Positions 21,424 to 31,700 of a DNA stretch of 64,000 bases are shown in pieces. Both the position numbers and the translations under genes were made by a program. This DNA is from Stropharia rugosoannulata (Eukaryota; Basidiomycota; Agaricomycetes; Agaricales; Strophariaceae), in the NCBI GenBank assembly GCA_028532985.1, contig JANCIK010000008.1, forward strand, positions 1,116,001 to 1,180,000, in the 5' to 3' direction. The number at the start of each line of letters is the position of its first letter. The first letter of the stretch is position 1. Under the pieces are notes generated by a model that was not told where the DNA came from, ran no database searches, and saw only the letters and a list, made by a program, of their open reading frames with translations.

Positions 21424-23525
21424 CTAGGCTCCCGTCGCGTTCTCCTCCTCACCACCAGAAGCCTCAGGGCTCGACTCGGGAACCACGGACGCGGACTTAT
21501 AAGGACGAGAGGGAGCTTTCCCTTTGCCTTTTGAAGGAGCTTTCCCTTTGCCTTTCGAAGAACTCGCTTTGGAGGCGGTGGGACTGGAAGTGCGCTGCGC
21601 GCGCGGGACGGCCTTGGTAGTGGTGGAAGGTTGGCCAATGGACTCCGAGTTAGAGGGCTCGAGACGGGGATGTGCGGGATCGTAAAAAGACGCGCGAGGA
21701 ACAAACTCGATGGGATACTTGGGATCCAAGGGCTGGCAAAGCGCATCGTACGACGTGCAGAGAGCTGCGACATCCATGGACCGGAGCGCATCAAAAGTCT
21801 CGCAGTCAGCAAAACGAGACCCAATGATGACGTTAGTAGGCATAGTTGTTGCCATAGCCTGGGCCAATTGCACGAGCTGAATAAGTTCAGCAAAGTGGAG
21901 ACGCTCGAGGCCTCGACGAGTCTCCTCCGCAGCGCGCGCCTGCTGGCGGTAGGCCTCGAGACGAGCGAACGATGCACGTAGCTCTAAAAAGGACAAGTCA
22001 GAAAGGAAGATGGAAGGAAAAAGGAAGCGCGCACCGGTGGGGGATGTGTGGTGCCAACCTGCGGATCCCTCTAAGGCGCGGTCGAGCTCGGGGCCAGTCA
22101 TTGCCTGGAAACAGGGACTGCGACTGTCGAGGCGGCATTTAGCGCACTTCTTACCAGGACCGCGCAGTAAGCAAAATATCCTATGAGGCGCTAACTTGCC
22201 AGAACTGTCGGAAGAACGATCGCACAGAGAACAGGAGAGGCCAGGCTGGATAAAAACATAAGTCAAGCAGAAGTAACCGAAAAGATGAGGAAAACTTACC
22301 ACAACTGCAGCCTCTAAGTGATTCTCAGAGGGGAGCTGAGCCATGGAAATGGCATCTGGAAGGGGTTGGCCAGCTAAGGCTAGAGAAGCCGAATAGACTC
22401 CTGGGAGTAGGTTGTACACAGGGTAAGTGGAGTCATAGGTGACCTTGGAAGAGTCAACTCCCTCGAGACGGGAGAGCTCGGCCACACCGCTAGAGGAAGG
22501 AACTAAAGGGACGACCTTGGTGCGCGCACCCTTTTTCGTCGGAGCCAATGCGCGCTTTTTAGAAGGCCCGGCAAGCGCCTGTGGGGCAGCTAAACGGGTA
22601 TTAAGTACAAGACAAAAAGCCAGGAAAGAACACATACCTGGGGGGGGAGCGCCTTTGCGCGCACGCGGGACCTTGGGGATGGGGGGAACGGGCAAAGTCG
22701 AGAGAGGAACGAGGCCAGTGCGCTTACGCTTGACGGAAGCAGCAATGGGGGTATCGATAACCTCGGGAGAAGCCCGCGCAGAAGGTGAGGGGTGGCGACG
22801 GGAGACGGGCGCTTACGCTTGGAGAGGGCCGTGGGCGCGGGATCGATGATTATGGGGGACGGGGGCCGAGCAGGAGGAGAAGGGGAAGGAGGCGGGGGAG
22901 TGGAAGATGCGCGCATCTGTTCGGGAGGGGGTGGGAGTATCGCTTCGACAGGACCGCTCACCTCCCCCTCCGGCGCCAGCATCTCGACGTTGCGTGCGGA
23001 CGATGCGAGGGGTATGAATTGCAGACGGGGCTCTGGTTGAGCCCTAGGCGACCAGGAGGAGGGGAAGGCGGTAGCAAAGGCGGCCTTATAAGAAGTCAAC
23101 TATGGAAGGGGGCGCTCAGCGCAGGTTATGATGAGAAAGGCGAGAAGGGAACTTACAGGTTCTAGCACAGGCTCTGTAAACCATAAAGCCCGCCGAGTAA
23201 TGTCCTCGGAGTTCCAGCCAAAGACAGGGTCGTCGTCATTAGCAGCCAAGTGGGACAATATGAGGGCGAGCTCGCGTGTTCCGGCGTGGTGAGTACCGTC
23301 GATGGGGAATGCGCGCACATGCCTCTCGACGGCGAGGCCGAATTGTTCGCGGAGAGATGCGAATTGAAAGACTTCTTTGGGGGTCAATTCATTCCGAGCG
23401 CCAAAGTCCTCGAAGGCATCGTATTGGGCAAGGATGGGGCGGAGTCTGTGGAAGTGATCAGCGCGATCCAGTGTGCGCTCGTCTTTCTGAGTCTTGAGGA
23501 ACTTGTTCACGCCGCAGAAAGCCAT
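21424..23525 (-). CDS. LTR1 antisense gene 1: six-cysteine, zinc-cluster-like protein
   Basis: The Met at 23525 (MAFCGVNKFLKTQ) follows TATATAA by about 100 nt. Exon 1 runs to about 23165, then introns start GTAAGT and GTATGT. The protein has a helical N-terminal domain, a Pro-rich linker with KRKRP/KRKRTG nuclear signals, a six-Cys cluster at 22102-22237 (CSLC, a lone Cys, CAKC, then C after seven residues), and a long charged helix (FARLEAYRQQARAAEETRRG). The basic Lys/Ser/Pro tail repeats GKGKAPSK. Cys spacing resembles a binuclear zinc cluster with an extended linker. A one-base frame change near 22790 between the two KRKR segments has no obvious intron. By layout it is the counterpart of the KDZ six-Cys genes, though sequence similarity is weak. 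It may bind DNA; that is inference. Confidence 0.55.
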
Positions 23526-23626
23526 GAAGCGTTTGTGATTCGGGGTAAGAGAAATGTGAGAGAAGCAGGGAGGACTTAATAGAGGGAAGCGAGAGAAAGA
23601 AAGAACGAGAAGGACAGAGGAACTTG

Positions 23627-23633
23627 TTATATA
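23627..23633 (-). promoter_or_regulatory. TATA box of antisense gene 1
   Basis: TATATAA on the minus strand, about 100 nt before the ATG at 23525. Confidence 0.45.
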
Positions 23634-24066
23634 GGCAGAAAAGAATAGCGAAGGAAAGTTCTGGAGTAGGGGAGAAGCGGACGGCGATGAGCGCATGTCG
23701 AATAAACTTACCGGCGATATGCTAGGACAGTGTGACGGAAAAAGAAGGTCCAACAAGGTCCGGAAAGGGAAAGAAAAGGGCCTGACTAGGGAAATGACCC
23801 AAGCAGGAGGTCAACGGGGAGCGCGAGGCGCATATGAGTGCGGTGGCGGTTGTCTAAAAATAAATTAGTCGAGAAAAATGGGCGGGGATACCTAAAGAGG
23901 AAACCAAGGGGGTTGGGTAGAGATAGTGTCTCGGACAGAGGTGTTGTAATGGACCACATAAGGCAGTAGCTGGGCCTTCTGAATACGGAAGTAGGGAAGC
24001 CTGGTGAATTGCTAGTGAGGATGCGATGCACGCACCTGAAATTGACTGAGGACAGTCAAGATTTTA

Positions 24067-24078
24067 GTGGGGGGGAGA
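24067..24078 (+). other. LTR1 polypurine tract
   Basis: GTGGGGGGGAGA lies immediately before the 3' LTR, the expected place of the plus-strand primer. Confidence 0.75.
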
Positions 24079-25293
24079 TGACAGGGCTGCTTTTTGGCTA
24101 CGGGTGTAAACAGTTAGGAGGTCCGCTAGTGGGATAGCTGCGCGTGGGAAACACAGAGGGACTAGAGTTGAGCCTGCCTCATAGTCTATAGCTATCAGCG
24201 CGCGAGCATCATGACTACAAGCACCTGCGCGCACCGTATCGCGAGAAGGATTGGTCAGCGAGCTGCACAGTCTAGAGTGCATAGTTTGGCCGTCTGTGCG
24301 AGCGATCAGGGAAGCGTAGAACGGTTAAGCACCAGCAAAGAGCGGTGTGAGTACAGCTGAGCGGATACCAAAGGCGGTGTGAAGGGCTGTGCGCGTATCT
24401 CATATGCGCACATCGCAAAGGCAGAATTTGTCTAAGTCCACACATCATGTGACCGTGGCGGCGCGCATCAAAAGACGCGCAAAAGCCCGAGGGAATGAAC
24501 GACATGCGCGCAGCGAATGCCAAGGGATCAGGACACTCGAAGGGAAGCCCGGAAGCGATGCGCGGACCTTTGGCCGTGTGTTGCTAGTATTTACTTTACC
24601 TTATTATTAGTACACATGCGTGCATCGCATATAAACCTGTATCCTTGTCTATAGTAATCTAAGCAATTGTCTACCCACTAGATCTGTGTGCTGGGTTCTG
24701 TCCCAGGCCGTCAGCAGGCTGTGTTTAGCTTTTGTTAGGGTTTTAACTGTGAAGTGTTTGTGAATCATAGGAGTTTTGGATAGCTTCTGACCACCGGGTC
24801 ATTTGGAGAGCTCAGTGAGGAGTCAGTACAACCGTGTACGGAAACTCGCACTGTAGTGTTTAGACTGTGAGACTGCACTGCCGGGTGAAAGACTTTGGAG
24901 AGTCTTGGATTATTGGACTTTGGAGAGTCCGCGCATCGTACGAGGTCACCGGACCCGGAAGTGCGCGCAGCGAAGCCGTTCGCTAAAAACAACTTATTTC
25001 ATTTATCATTTTTTGCTTTGCACACGCCACTAGCAACCGGGCTCTATCCGAGATTTACTAGAATTAAACCCCTCCTTACAAACGAACTTGCAGGCACTAC
25101 TTGCTGTTACAAAGACTAGAGGACACGAGGTGCGCGCATCGCACGCCCAGAACGGGAACCAGAGCAGAGCATAGATTATACTACCATTTAGTTGAGGGCA
25201 TTCGCTCGATCTAAGGGATAGGATCTCGCTCCGCTGGGTGTGTGTGTGTTGTTGTTTCGCGATTTCGAGTCTAGCTACGCAGTAGATCTCTCA
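24079..25293 (+). repeat. LTR1 3' long terminal repeat
   Basis: 1215 bp, no indel against the 5' copy and no substitution noticed by eye. Confidence 0.93.
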
Positions 25294-27005
25294 CCGACCA
25301 CTGTTCTCTATGCCTGAAGTTGCTCCTGTTAGCACCACCACCACAATTGGTTCTAGTCCTCCTACCACAGACCTGCTTGATGCACAATACGAGGATCTGG
25401 GACTTGAACAGCCAACATCTGTGGAAAGTGAGCTAACACAGAGTACTGATGCACCGGGAATAGATATTGCTTGCTTAGATCAAGACCCTGAGAGTATTGC
25501 ACTTGGAAGAGAAACTCTTGGGAGCAATCCTTTAGAGTGGGACTTTCAAATTCACAGTCGCGTTCTCAAGGACATCTGGCACGTCTTCCATATGTTTTAC
25601 ATCTCTGCCACCCACGGTTGTCGAAAGCAGTTTGCACGCGACTTATGTGATGCTATTTTTATCCCCGATACCGAGGACAAAGCAAGAATCAATGCATGGG
25701 GCGCACTGCAAAATCCTCCTACTACTTATGACATCTTGCGTAACACGTCCTCTGAATGGCTGCGCAAGCGATGCAAACATGTTGTCCCACCACTGCATTT
25801 ACTTTACCCTCTTGTGGCTGAGGTATTTCGAACATATGGACCGCTACATGATCCAGTCACAAAAAAGCCTTTATTCTCGCGTGTTAACTGGAAGACGGCA
25901 AAAAATGTATTGGAACTAATCAAGAATGGGTTTCTATCTGATCCTCCTGGCGTAGCACTATACACAGCAATCTCAGCTGATACCAAAGCACCGGGGCTTA
26001 TACTATATCGGTGTGCACGAGGTACCAACACAACCGAAGGAGGTATCCACTCTCACATTCGTTCACGCCTACCTAAGTTTGGAACATCTGTCCGGCACAT
26101 TCAAGCAGCATTGTTAGACTATGTACTCCATCATAACCTGCTGGTATGTATTCTTATATTTAACTCGTTTATTAGGTTTTTTTATTTATGAAGCTTTTAT
26201 AGACGGGTACATTTAACTCTACAGGCCAACATTACAAAGGTCACTTCTCTATATGGGTTACTAATCGTATTCAAGAACTACAGATTACTCTAAACGACGT
26301 AATGCGCAATAAAGTTCAGATTAGCAGTTGGATAAACGGCGACTTCTATGTTCCGACAAAGGAGATATTAGGTATTCTACCAATTCCCCCTGCCATCAGA
26401 ACTGCGAGTGCTATGTCACCCTTTTTTGGTGACTTTGACCAACCTCAGAAACATGGGTATCTCGCACGTATGCAGGGCACGCGAAAGCCCATTTTACCTG
26501 TTCACACGCCAACCAAGAAACAACTCTTTCGTGAGTTTATGCGCAATAATCCGCATTTCAGTCCAGAACGTGGCGAGCCACACTGGAAAGAGGCCGTCCG
26601 AGTGTGGAACTTCAATGCTGATCGTCTTGAAGATGTATATTACAAAGTAAGTCTTAAATTAATATCTCTTGATTGTTCAGTCCAGATTAACAACAGATTA
26701 TTTGTAACAGCTCATCAAACAACTCAAATCATACTATGCAAAGTGGAAGCTAATTTCACACGTAAAAGAAACTCTCACACTTTCGGCAGACGTGTGCAAG
26801 TCACTGTCCGCAATAATTCACAATCCCCAGCATTCGAGAAGAGCGCCTCCTGTACTAGATCGACTGCGCCAAGCGCCCTACGTTCCAAGTGGGCTTCGGC
26901 CCATTGCCCCTTCACAAACAGACTCGAGTCCATCCTCACTGTTATCACCATTAGTGCAGACGCCTTCGGAACCTCAATTTCAACCGCCCATGGTTGTTGT
27001 TGGAC
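25294..27005 (+). pseudogene. Interrupted gene, segment 2
   Basis: It starts with the CCGA duplication and continues the frame of segment 1: HSQPSR joins PLFSMPEV. It encodes a conserved helical region (RVLKDIWHVFHMFYISATHG, then RDLCDAIFIPDTEDKARI, FKTYGPL-like and LSDPPGVALYTAIS). Introns are 26144-26224 and about 26647-26710. The first intron leaves the frame wrong for the expected GQHYKGHFSIWVTN continuation, so there is either a third defect or an unusual splice. The later part has MQGTRKPILPVHTPTKKQLF. It stops at the LTR2 insertion (VVVG, 27005). The segment carries none of the CpG words that mark the inserted elements. Confidence 0.75.
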
Positions 27006-27468
27006 TGTAAGGGGACGCTGTGCGTCACCCTTTATTTTATTTCATTTCGTCTTCCTTCACTTTCTTTTATTTTATTTTATTTTTATTTCTTACGCCGCGC
27101 GCAGCCCGTGCAGTGTACACTATGCTCTGCAGTGTGTACTGTGCACAGGCGCGCGCGGTTTACATCATGTGACGTACTGATGGGACACGTCCATCATGTG
27201 TTGTGCATATGATGTATGATGCACATCACATGAGGACGTGATGTGGTGGCTTCTTGTGGCGGATCAACTGTATAGTTTATTCTCACGCATCAATCAACGC
27301 TTCTATTATGTACTGTGGCGCCCAGCAGCGGGTTTCCTTAGGCTTTTGTCTTCGGAATCCCTCTGCTAGGTGCGCTTCTATTGTATTTATAGTTTACAGC
27401 TTAATAAACTTCGGAATCCCTCTGCTAGGTCTCGTGTGAGCTCGACACTGCGCAGAGTCGCCCTTACA
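27006..27468 (+). repeat. LTR2 5' long terminal repeat
   Basis: 463 bp. It contains an imperfect inverted repeat (27186-27208 against 27219-27240), a 22-bp direct repeat (27350-27371 and 27409-27430) and AATAAA at 27403-27408. The likely RNA start is near 27340 if the element self-primes. Confidence 0.93.
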
Positions 27469-27470
27469 GT

Positions 27471-27480
27471 ACAAAAGCCT
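27471..27480 (+). promoter_or_regulatory. LTR2 self-priming primer binding site
   Basis: ACAAAAGCCT, 2 nt after the LTR, is perfectly complementary to AGGCTTTTGT inside the LTR (27340-27349). There is no TGG tRNA-type site at this place. Tf1/sushi elements are known to prime reverse transcription from the cut 5' end of their own RNA, so 27340 would be about the RNA 5' end. Confidence 0.6.
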
Positions 27481-27552
27481 CTGCCTGGGACCAGTTTTGG
27501 ACGCCTACTGCCTTCGGAAACGGCCTAGGACTCCAACACCCCCCCTGCTTCG

Positions 27553-28767
27553 ATGTCGATGGATACAGACGCCTCTGCGAGCCCTGAGGCGGGAAATACC
27601 TTGTCCAGACCCGCCCTCACCCTCACATCGCTTCTGGAGTACGTCGACCACAATAACGCGATTTTTCGGAAGGAATTGGCCGACGTTTCGAGCTCCCTTC
27701 ACACTATCCGCACCCTCCTCGAGACTACACTTGCCAGCTCGCATTCTGCACCTGCACCCGCCCCTCCTGCGCCTCGTGATCCCCCTCCTCATCTCGACGC
27801 CCACACGGCTCCTGCAGCTGCAGTTCCCACTGTCTCTCGCCTCAAACCTGCGTCTCCCAAACCATTTGATGGTTCACGCGAAAAAGGGCGCTCTTTTCTT
27901 AATTCTTGCACCATTTATTTCGCCCTGGCTGGCTCGCAGTTTCCTGACGAATTCTCTCGAGTTCTTTGGGCCCTTTCTTTCATGAACGAGGGCCGCGCTG
28001 CCCAGTTCTCGAAACGCGCCATGATGTCTGGATTTTCCGACTTCAATCTGCGTAGCTGGGACGCCTTTGAAGCCGTGTTCATTCGCGATTTTTGCGAGCA
28101 GCACGAGGCCGAGCACGCTCAGCTCGCCCTCGAGAGCACCTCCTACCATCAAGGCCGCCGCTCTGCTGAAGAATACGTCGACGCCTTCAAGGACCTTGTC
28201 CTCAAGTCTGGGTACATTGACGAGAAGGCGTTGATTATGAAGTTCCGTCGTGGTCTATCCCCTTCGCTGGACAGTCAAGTCGCCAACCTGCCCTCGGAGA
28301 GTCGACCCGCCTCGCTTCAGGGATGGTATGAACGCGCCGTGGAGGTTGCTCGCAACCGCGAGACCAACCAGCTCTTCCGTGCGGCACACCCTACGCCTTC
28401 TGGTCCCCCCGCGGCTTCGCGTTCATCCGCCTCCCCTGCGACCGTTCCACGTGCTTCTCTGCCCATTATTCCTGCCCCTCGCGCGCCCGCTGCCCCTGCT
28501 CTTCCTCTGGGCGCTCCCATGGACATTGATCGTGCTCGTAGTGCTGGGAAGACACCCCCTACCTGCTATCGCTGTGGTAAACCTGGTCACATCTCTCGAG
28601 ATTGTCCCCGGGCTTTCGACATTCGCCACATGACTCTCACGGAGCTTCAGGAGCAACTCGAGCACATGCGCGCTGCGGAGGGCCAGGAGGATGCTATTCC
28701 GCCGGTGGATGAAAGGAAGGAGGATGATGTCCAGGAGGAGGAGGATTTTGTGCATCGCGACGAGTGA
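27553..28767 (+). CDS. gag: LTR2 Gag, 404 aa
   Basis: Structural protein of the element. ATG at 27553 follows an 84-nt leader after the LTR. The N-terminus is acidic, then Pro/Ala-rich. Residues about 100-260 are a retrotransposon-gag domain (PFDGSREKGRSFLNSCTIYF, then FSDFNLRSWDAFEAVFIRDF). CCHC knuckle CYRCGKPGHISRDC is near 28563-28605. The C-terminus is acidic. The frame stops at 28765-28767, 55 nt into the open part of the -1 frame used by pol. Confidence 0.9.
   Translation: MSMDTDASASPEAGNTLSRPALTLTSLLEYVDHNNAIFRKELADVSSSLHTIRTLLETTLASSHSAPAPAPPAPRDPPPHLDAHTAPAAAVPTVSRLKPASPKPFDGSREKGRSFLNSCTIYFALAGSQFPDEFSRVLWALSFMNEGRAAQFSKRAMMSGFSDFNLRSWDAFEAVFIRDFCEQHEAEHAQLALESTSYHQGRRSAEEYVDAFKDLVLKSGYIDEKALIMKFRRGLSPSLDSQVANLPSESRPASLQGWYERAVEVARNRETNQLFRAAHPTPSGPPAASRSSASPATVPRASLPIIPAPRAPAAPALPLGAPMDIDRARSAGKTPPTCYRCGKPGHISRDCPRAFDIRHMTLTELQEQLEHMRAAEGQEDAIPPVDERKEDDVQEEEDFVHRDE
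28743..28749 (+). promoter_or_regulatory. Putative -1 frameshift heptamer, gag to pol
   Basis: G_GAT_TTT in phase with gag, 15 nt before its stop and inside the 28713-28767 overlap. GGAUUUU is a -1 shift site documented in some plant RNA viruses. It is the same heptamer as at the LTR1 pro/pol junction. Confidence 0.5.
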
Positions 28768-31700
28768 GCGGTGTGCCCTCGTTCGCGCGTGGCAGTCGTT
28801 ATAGTGTACTGTCGGTAGAGCCCTGCGAATCTATTTCTGTTCCAGACCTACCTTCACGACTGCCTGACACGCCTAAATCCCCTGCTCCCAAGTCTCTCTC
28901 CATTGCTGCGTTACGCATCCAGGCCCGTGCTCGCCGCTGGGAGCGCGCACTTCCCTCTCATTACACCATTGCCGCTACTCCGAGTCCCAACTCCCTTCAC
29001 CTTCCAGTGGAGATCGAGACCACGGACATGGGCCAGCGTTTTCGCCTCAGGCCCCTGGTTGACTGCGGCGCTGACCAGTGCTTCATCAGTTGCAAGTACG
29101 TCCAGCAGCACAAGCTGACAGAACGCCCTCTCTTGGTCCCCATTCCAGTCCACAACGTTGATGGTTCACTCAATGAAGACGGCTCTATCACGTCCATTGT
29201 GGAGCTCATCCTTCGCTACAAGGACCACACTGAACGCGCCGTCTTCCCCGTCACCAACCTCGGACGTCAGGATATGATTCTGGGCCACACTTGGCTTCGA
29301 GAACACAACCCTGAAGTGGACTGGATCACTGGAGAGGTGAAGATGTCACGGTGCCCACGCCGGTGCTCCACGTGCCGTGATGAGATCCGTGCGGAGAAGT
29401 CTAAGCTTCGCGCAGAGATCAGAGCGGTAGAGACCTGTACCCAGGGCCCTATGCCCCTCCTTATGGAGCTGGAGGACGATGATGACGAAGTCCCCGAGAT
29501 GGAGTTGGAGGAAGTTGAACCGCTGCCTGCTCCTAAGGACGCTTGCAGCTTACTAGAGGCCCTCCACTCTGTCTGGGAGGACGACGACAACCGGCTGTTT
29601 GCGGCGTCGTTACCCCCCGAGTCCCAGTTCATTCAGTCTACCTCCACCGTGTCCCAGCGGCTCGCAGAAGCCTTTGCGTCCAACTCTGGACAGAAGGACT
29701 TCCGCGACGACGTTCCTAACCATTTGCATGACTTCAAGGACGTCTTCTCAAAGGAGTCCTTTGATGTCTTGCCAGAACGTCGACCTTGGGATCACGCCAT
29801 TGAACTGGAACTCGGAGCAACACCCAGCAACTGCAAGGTGTATCCTATGACGCTTCCTGAGCAGAAGGAACTAGATGCGTTCTTACAGGAGAACCTCGCC
29901 ACTGGCCGTATTCGTCCCTCTAAGTCTCCGATGGCGTCTCCTGTCTTCTTTATCAAGAAGAAGGACGGGTCATTGCGCCTCATCCAGGACTACCGTGTGC
30001 TGAACGCCATGACCATCAAGAACCGCTACCCGCTTCCTCTCGTCTCTGACCTCATCCAACAACTCCGTGGTGCCAGCTACTTCACCAAGCTTGACGTGCG
30101 GTGGGGGTACAACAATGTGCGCATCAAGGAGGGAGATGAGTGGAAGGCAGCGTTCCGAACAAACCGCGGTCTGTTCGAGCCTACGGTTATGTTCTTTGGT
30201 CTCACCAGCTCGCCTGCAACGTTCCAGACCATGATGAACGAGATATTCAACGACCTCATTTTCGAGGGCATTGTCTGTGTCTACCTTGACGATATCCTCA
30301 TCTACACCAAGACCCTCGAGGAACATCGTCGGGTGACATGTCTGGTCATGGAGCGTCTGCGACTCCACCGGTTGTATCTCAAGCCGGAGAAGTGCGAGTT
30401 TGAGAAGCGTCGCATTGAGTATCTGGGGCTCATCATCTCGGAAGGTCAGGTGGAGATGGACCCGGTCAAGATTGCAGGTGTAGCAGAGTGGCCGGTTCCC
30501 AAGTCACGCAAGGAGGTACAGAGCTTCTTGGGCTTCGTCAACTTCTATCGCCGCTTCATCGAGGACTTCTCTCACCATGCCCGTCCGCTTTTTGAGCTGA
30601 CGCGTAAGGATACTCCCTGGTCGTGGTCCTCTGATGCTCAGGCCGCCTTTGACATGTTGCGTACTGCGGTGACTTCGGCTCCCATCCTGGCTTTCCCTCG
30701 TGACGACCTGCCCTACCGCGTTGAGGCAGACTCCTCGGACTTTGCTACTGGTGCTGTGCTCTCTCAGCAGTCGCGTGAAGATGGGAAATGGCACCCTGTC
30801 GCCTATTACTCCAAGAGCCTCAGTCCCGTACAGCGTAACTACGAGATCCATGACAAGGAGATGCTAGCGGTGATTCGAGCCCTGGAGGAGTGGAGACACT
30901 TCCTTGAAGGTGCAGCTCATCCGGTGGAGATCTGGACAGACCACAAGAATCTGGAGTACTTCATGACGGCCAAAAAGCTTAACCGCAGACAGGCCCGCTG
31001 GTCCCTCTACCTCTCCCGCTTCGACTTCACGCTCCGCCACCGCCCTGGCCGTTCCATGGGGAAACCTGATGCCCTCTCGCGACGAGCTGATCATGGAGAC
31101 GGCGCTGGGGATAACGCTGAGATGACACTCCTCAAGCCCGCCTTCTTTGCTATCCGGGCGCTCGAGGCAGTGGAGCTGGTGGGCGAGGAGAAGGACTTGT
31201 TGCATGAGATCCGGAAGGGAAACCGTCAGGGGAAACATGAGGAGATGGTGGCGAAGGCAGCAAAGGGTTTGTTGAGCAGTGGGGCCCGTTCTGTGCGATC
31301 CTCGGAGTGGAGGATGCAAGATGGTCTCCTCAGCTTCCGGGATAAGATCTACGTCCCCAACGACCCTGATCTCCGCCGCCGTATTGTCTCCTTACACCAC
31401 GACACCAAGGTGGCTGGTCATGCTGGACGTTGGAAGACACTGGAGTTAGTATCGCGCAACTACTGGTGGCCCCAGATGTCTCGGTACATTGGACAGTACT
31501 GCAAGACCTGTGACCTCTGTATTCGCACCAAGATCCAGCGTCACCGCCCGGTTGGTGAGCTTCATCCTCTCCCTATCCCTGAGCAGCGCTGGGCGGTTAT
31601 CAGTGTGGACTTCATCGTGGAACTCCCTCTCTCCAATGGACATGACGCCATCATGAACGTGATAGACTCAGTCTCCAAGCGCGGTCACTTTATCCCAACG

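Larger units (their letters stand above)
9413..25293 (+). mobile_element. LTR1: 15.9-kb Ty3-type LTR retrotransposon with three antisense genes
   Basis: The two 1215-bp LTRs (TGACAGGG...CTCA) sit exactly 14,666 bp apart with no difference seen by eye, so insertion was recent. The flanks carry CCGA on both sides (9409-9412 and 25294-25297) as a 4-bp target duplication. Inside, in order: PBS, gag, protease ORF and RT-RNase H-integrase ORF (each in the -1 frame of the last), then 6.1 kb with three minus-strand genes, a purine tract and the 3' LTR. It is far longer than usual fungal Ty3 elements of 5-8 kb. GCGC words, often as GCGCGCA followed by T/G/C and CG, are scattered over the whole length, LTRs included. 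No chromodomain is seen after the integrase. Confidence 0.9.
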
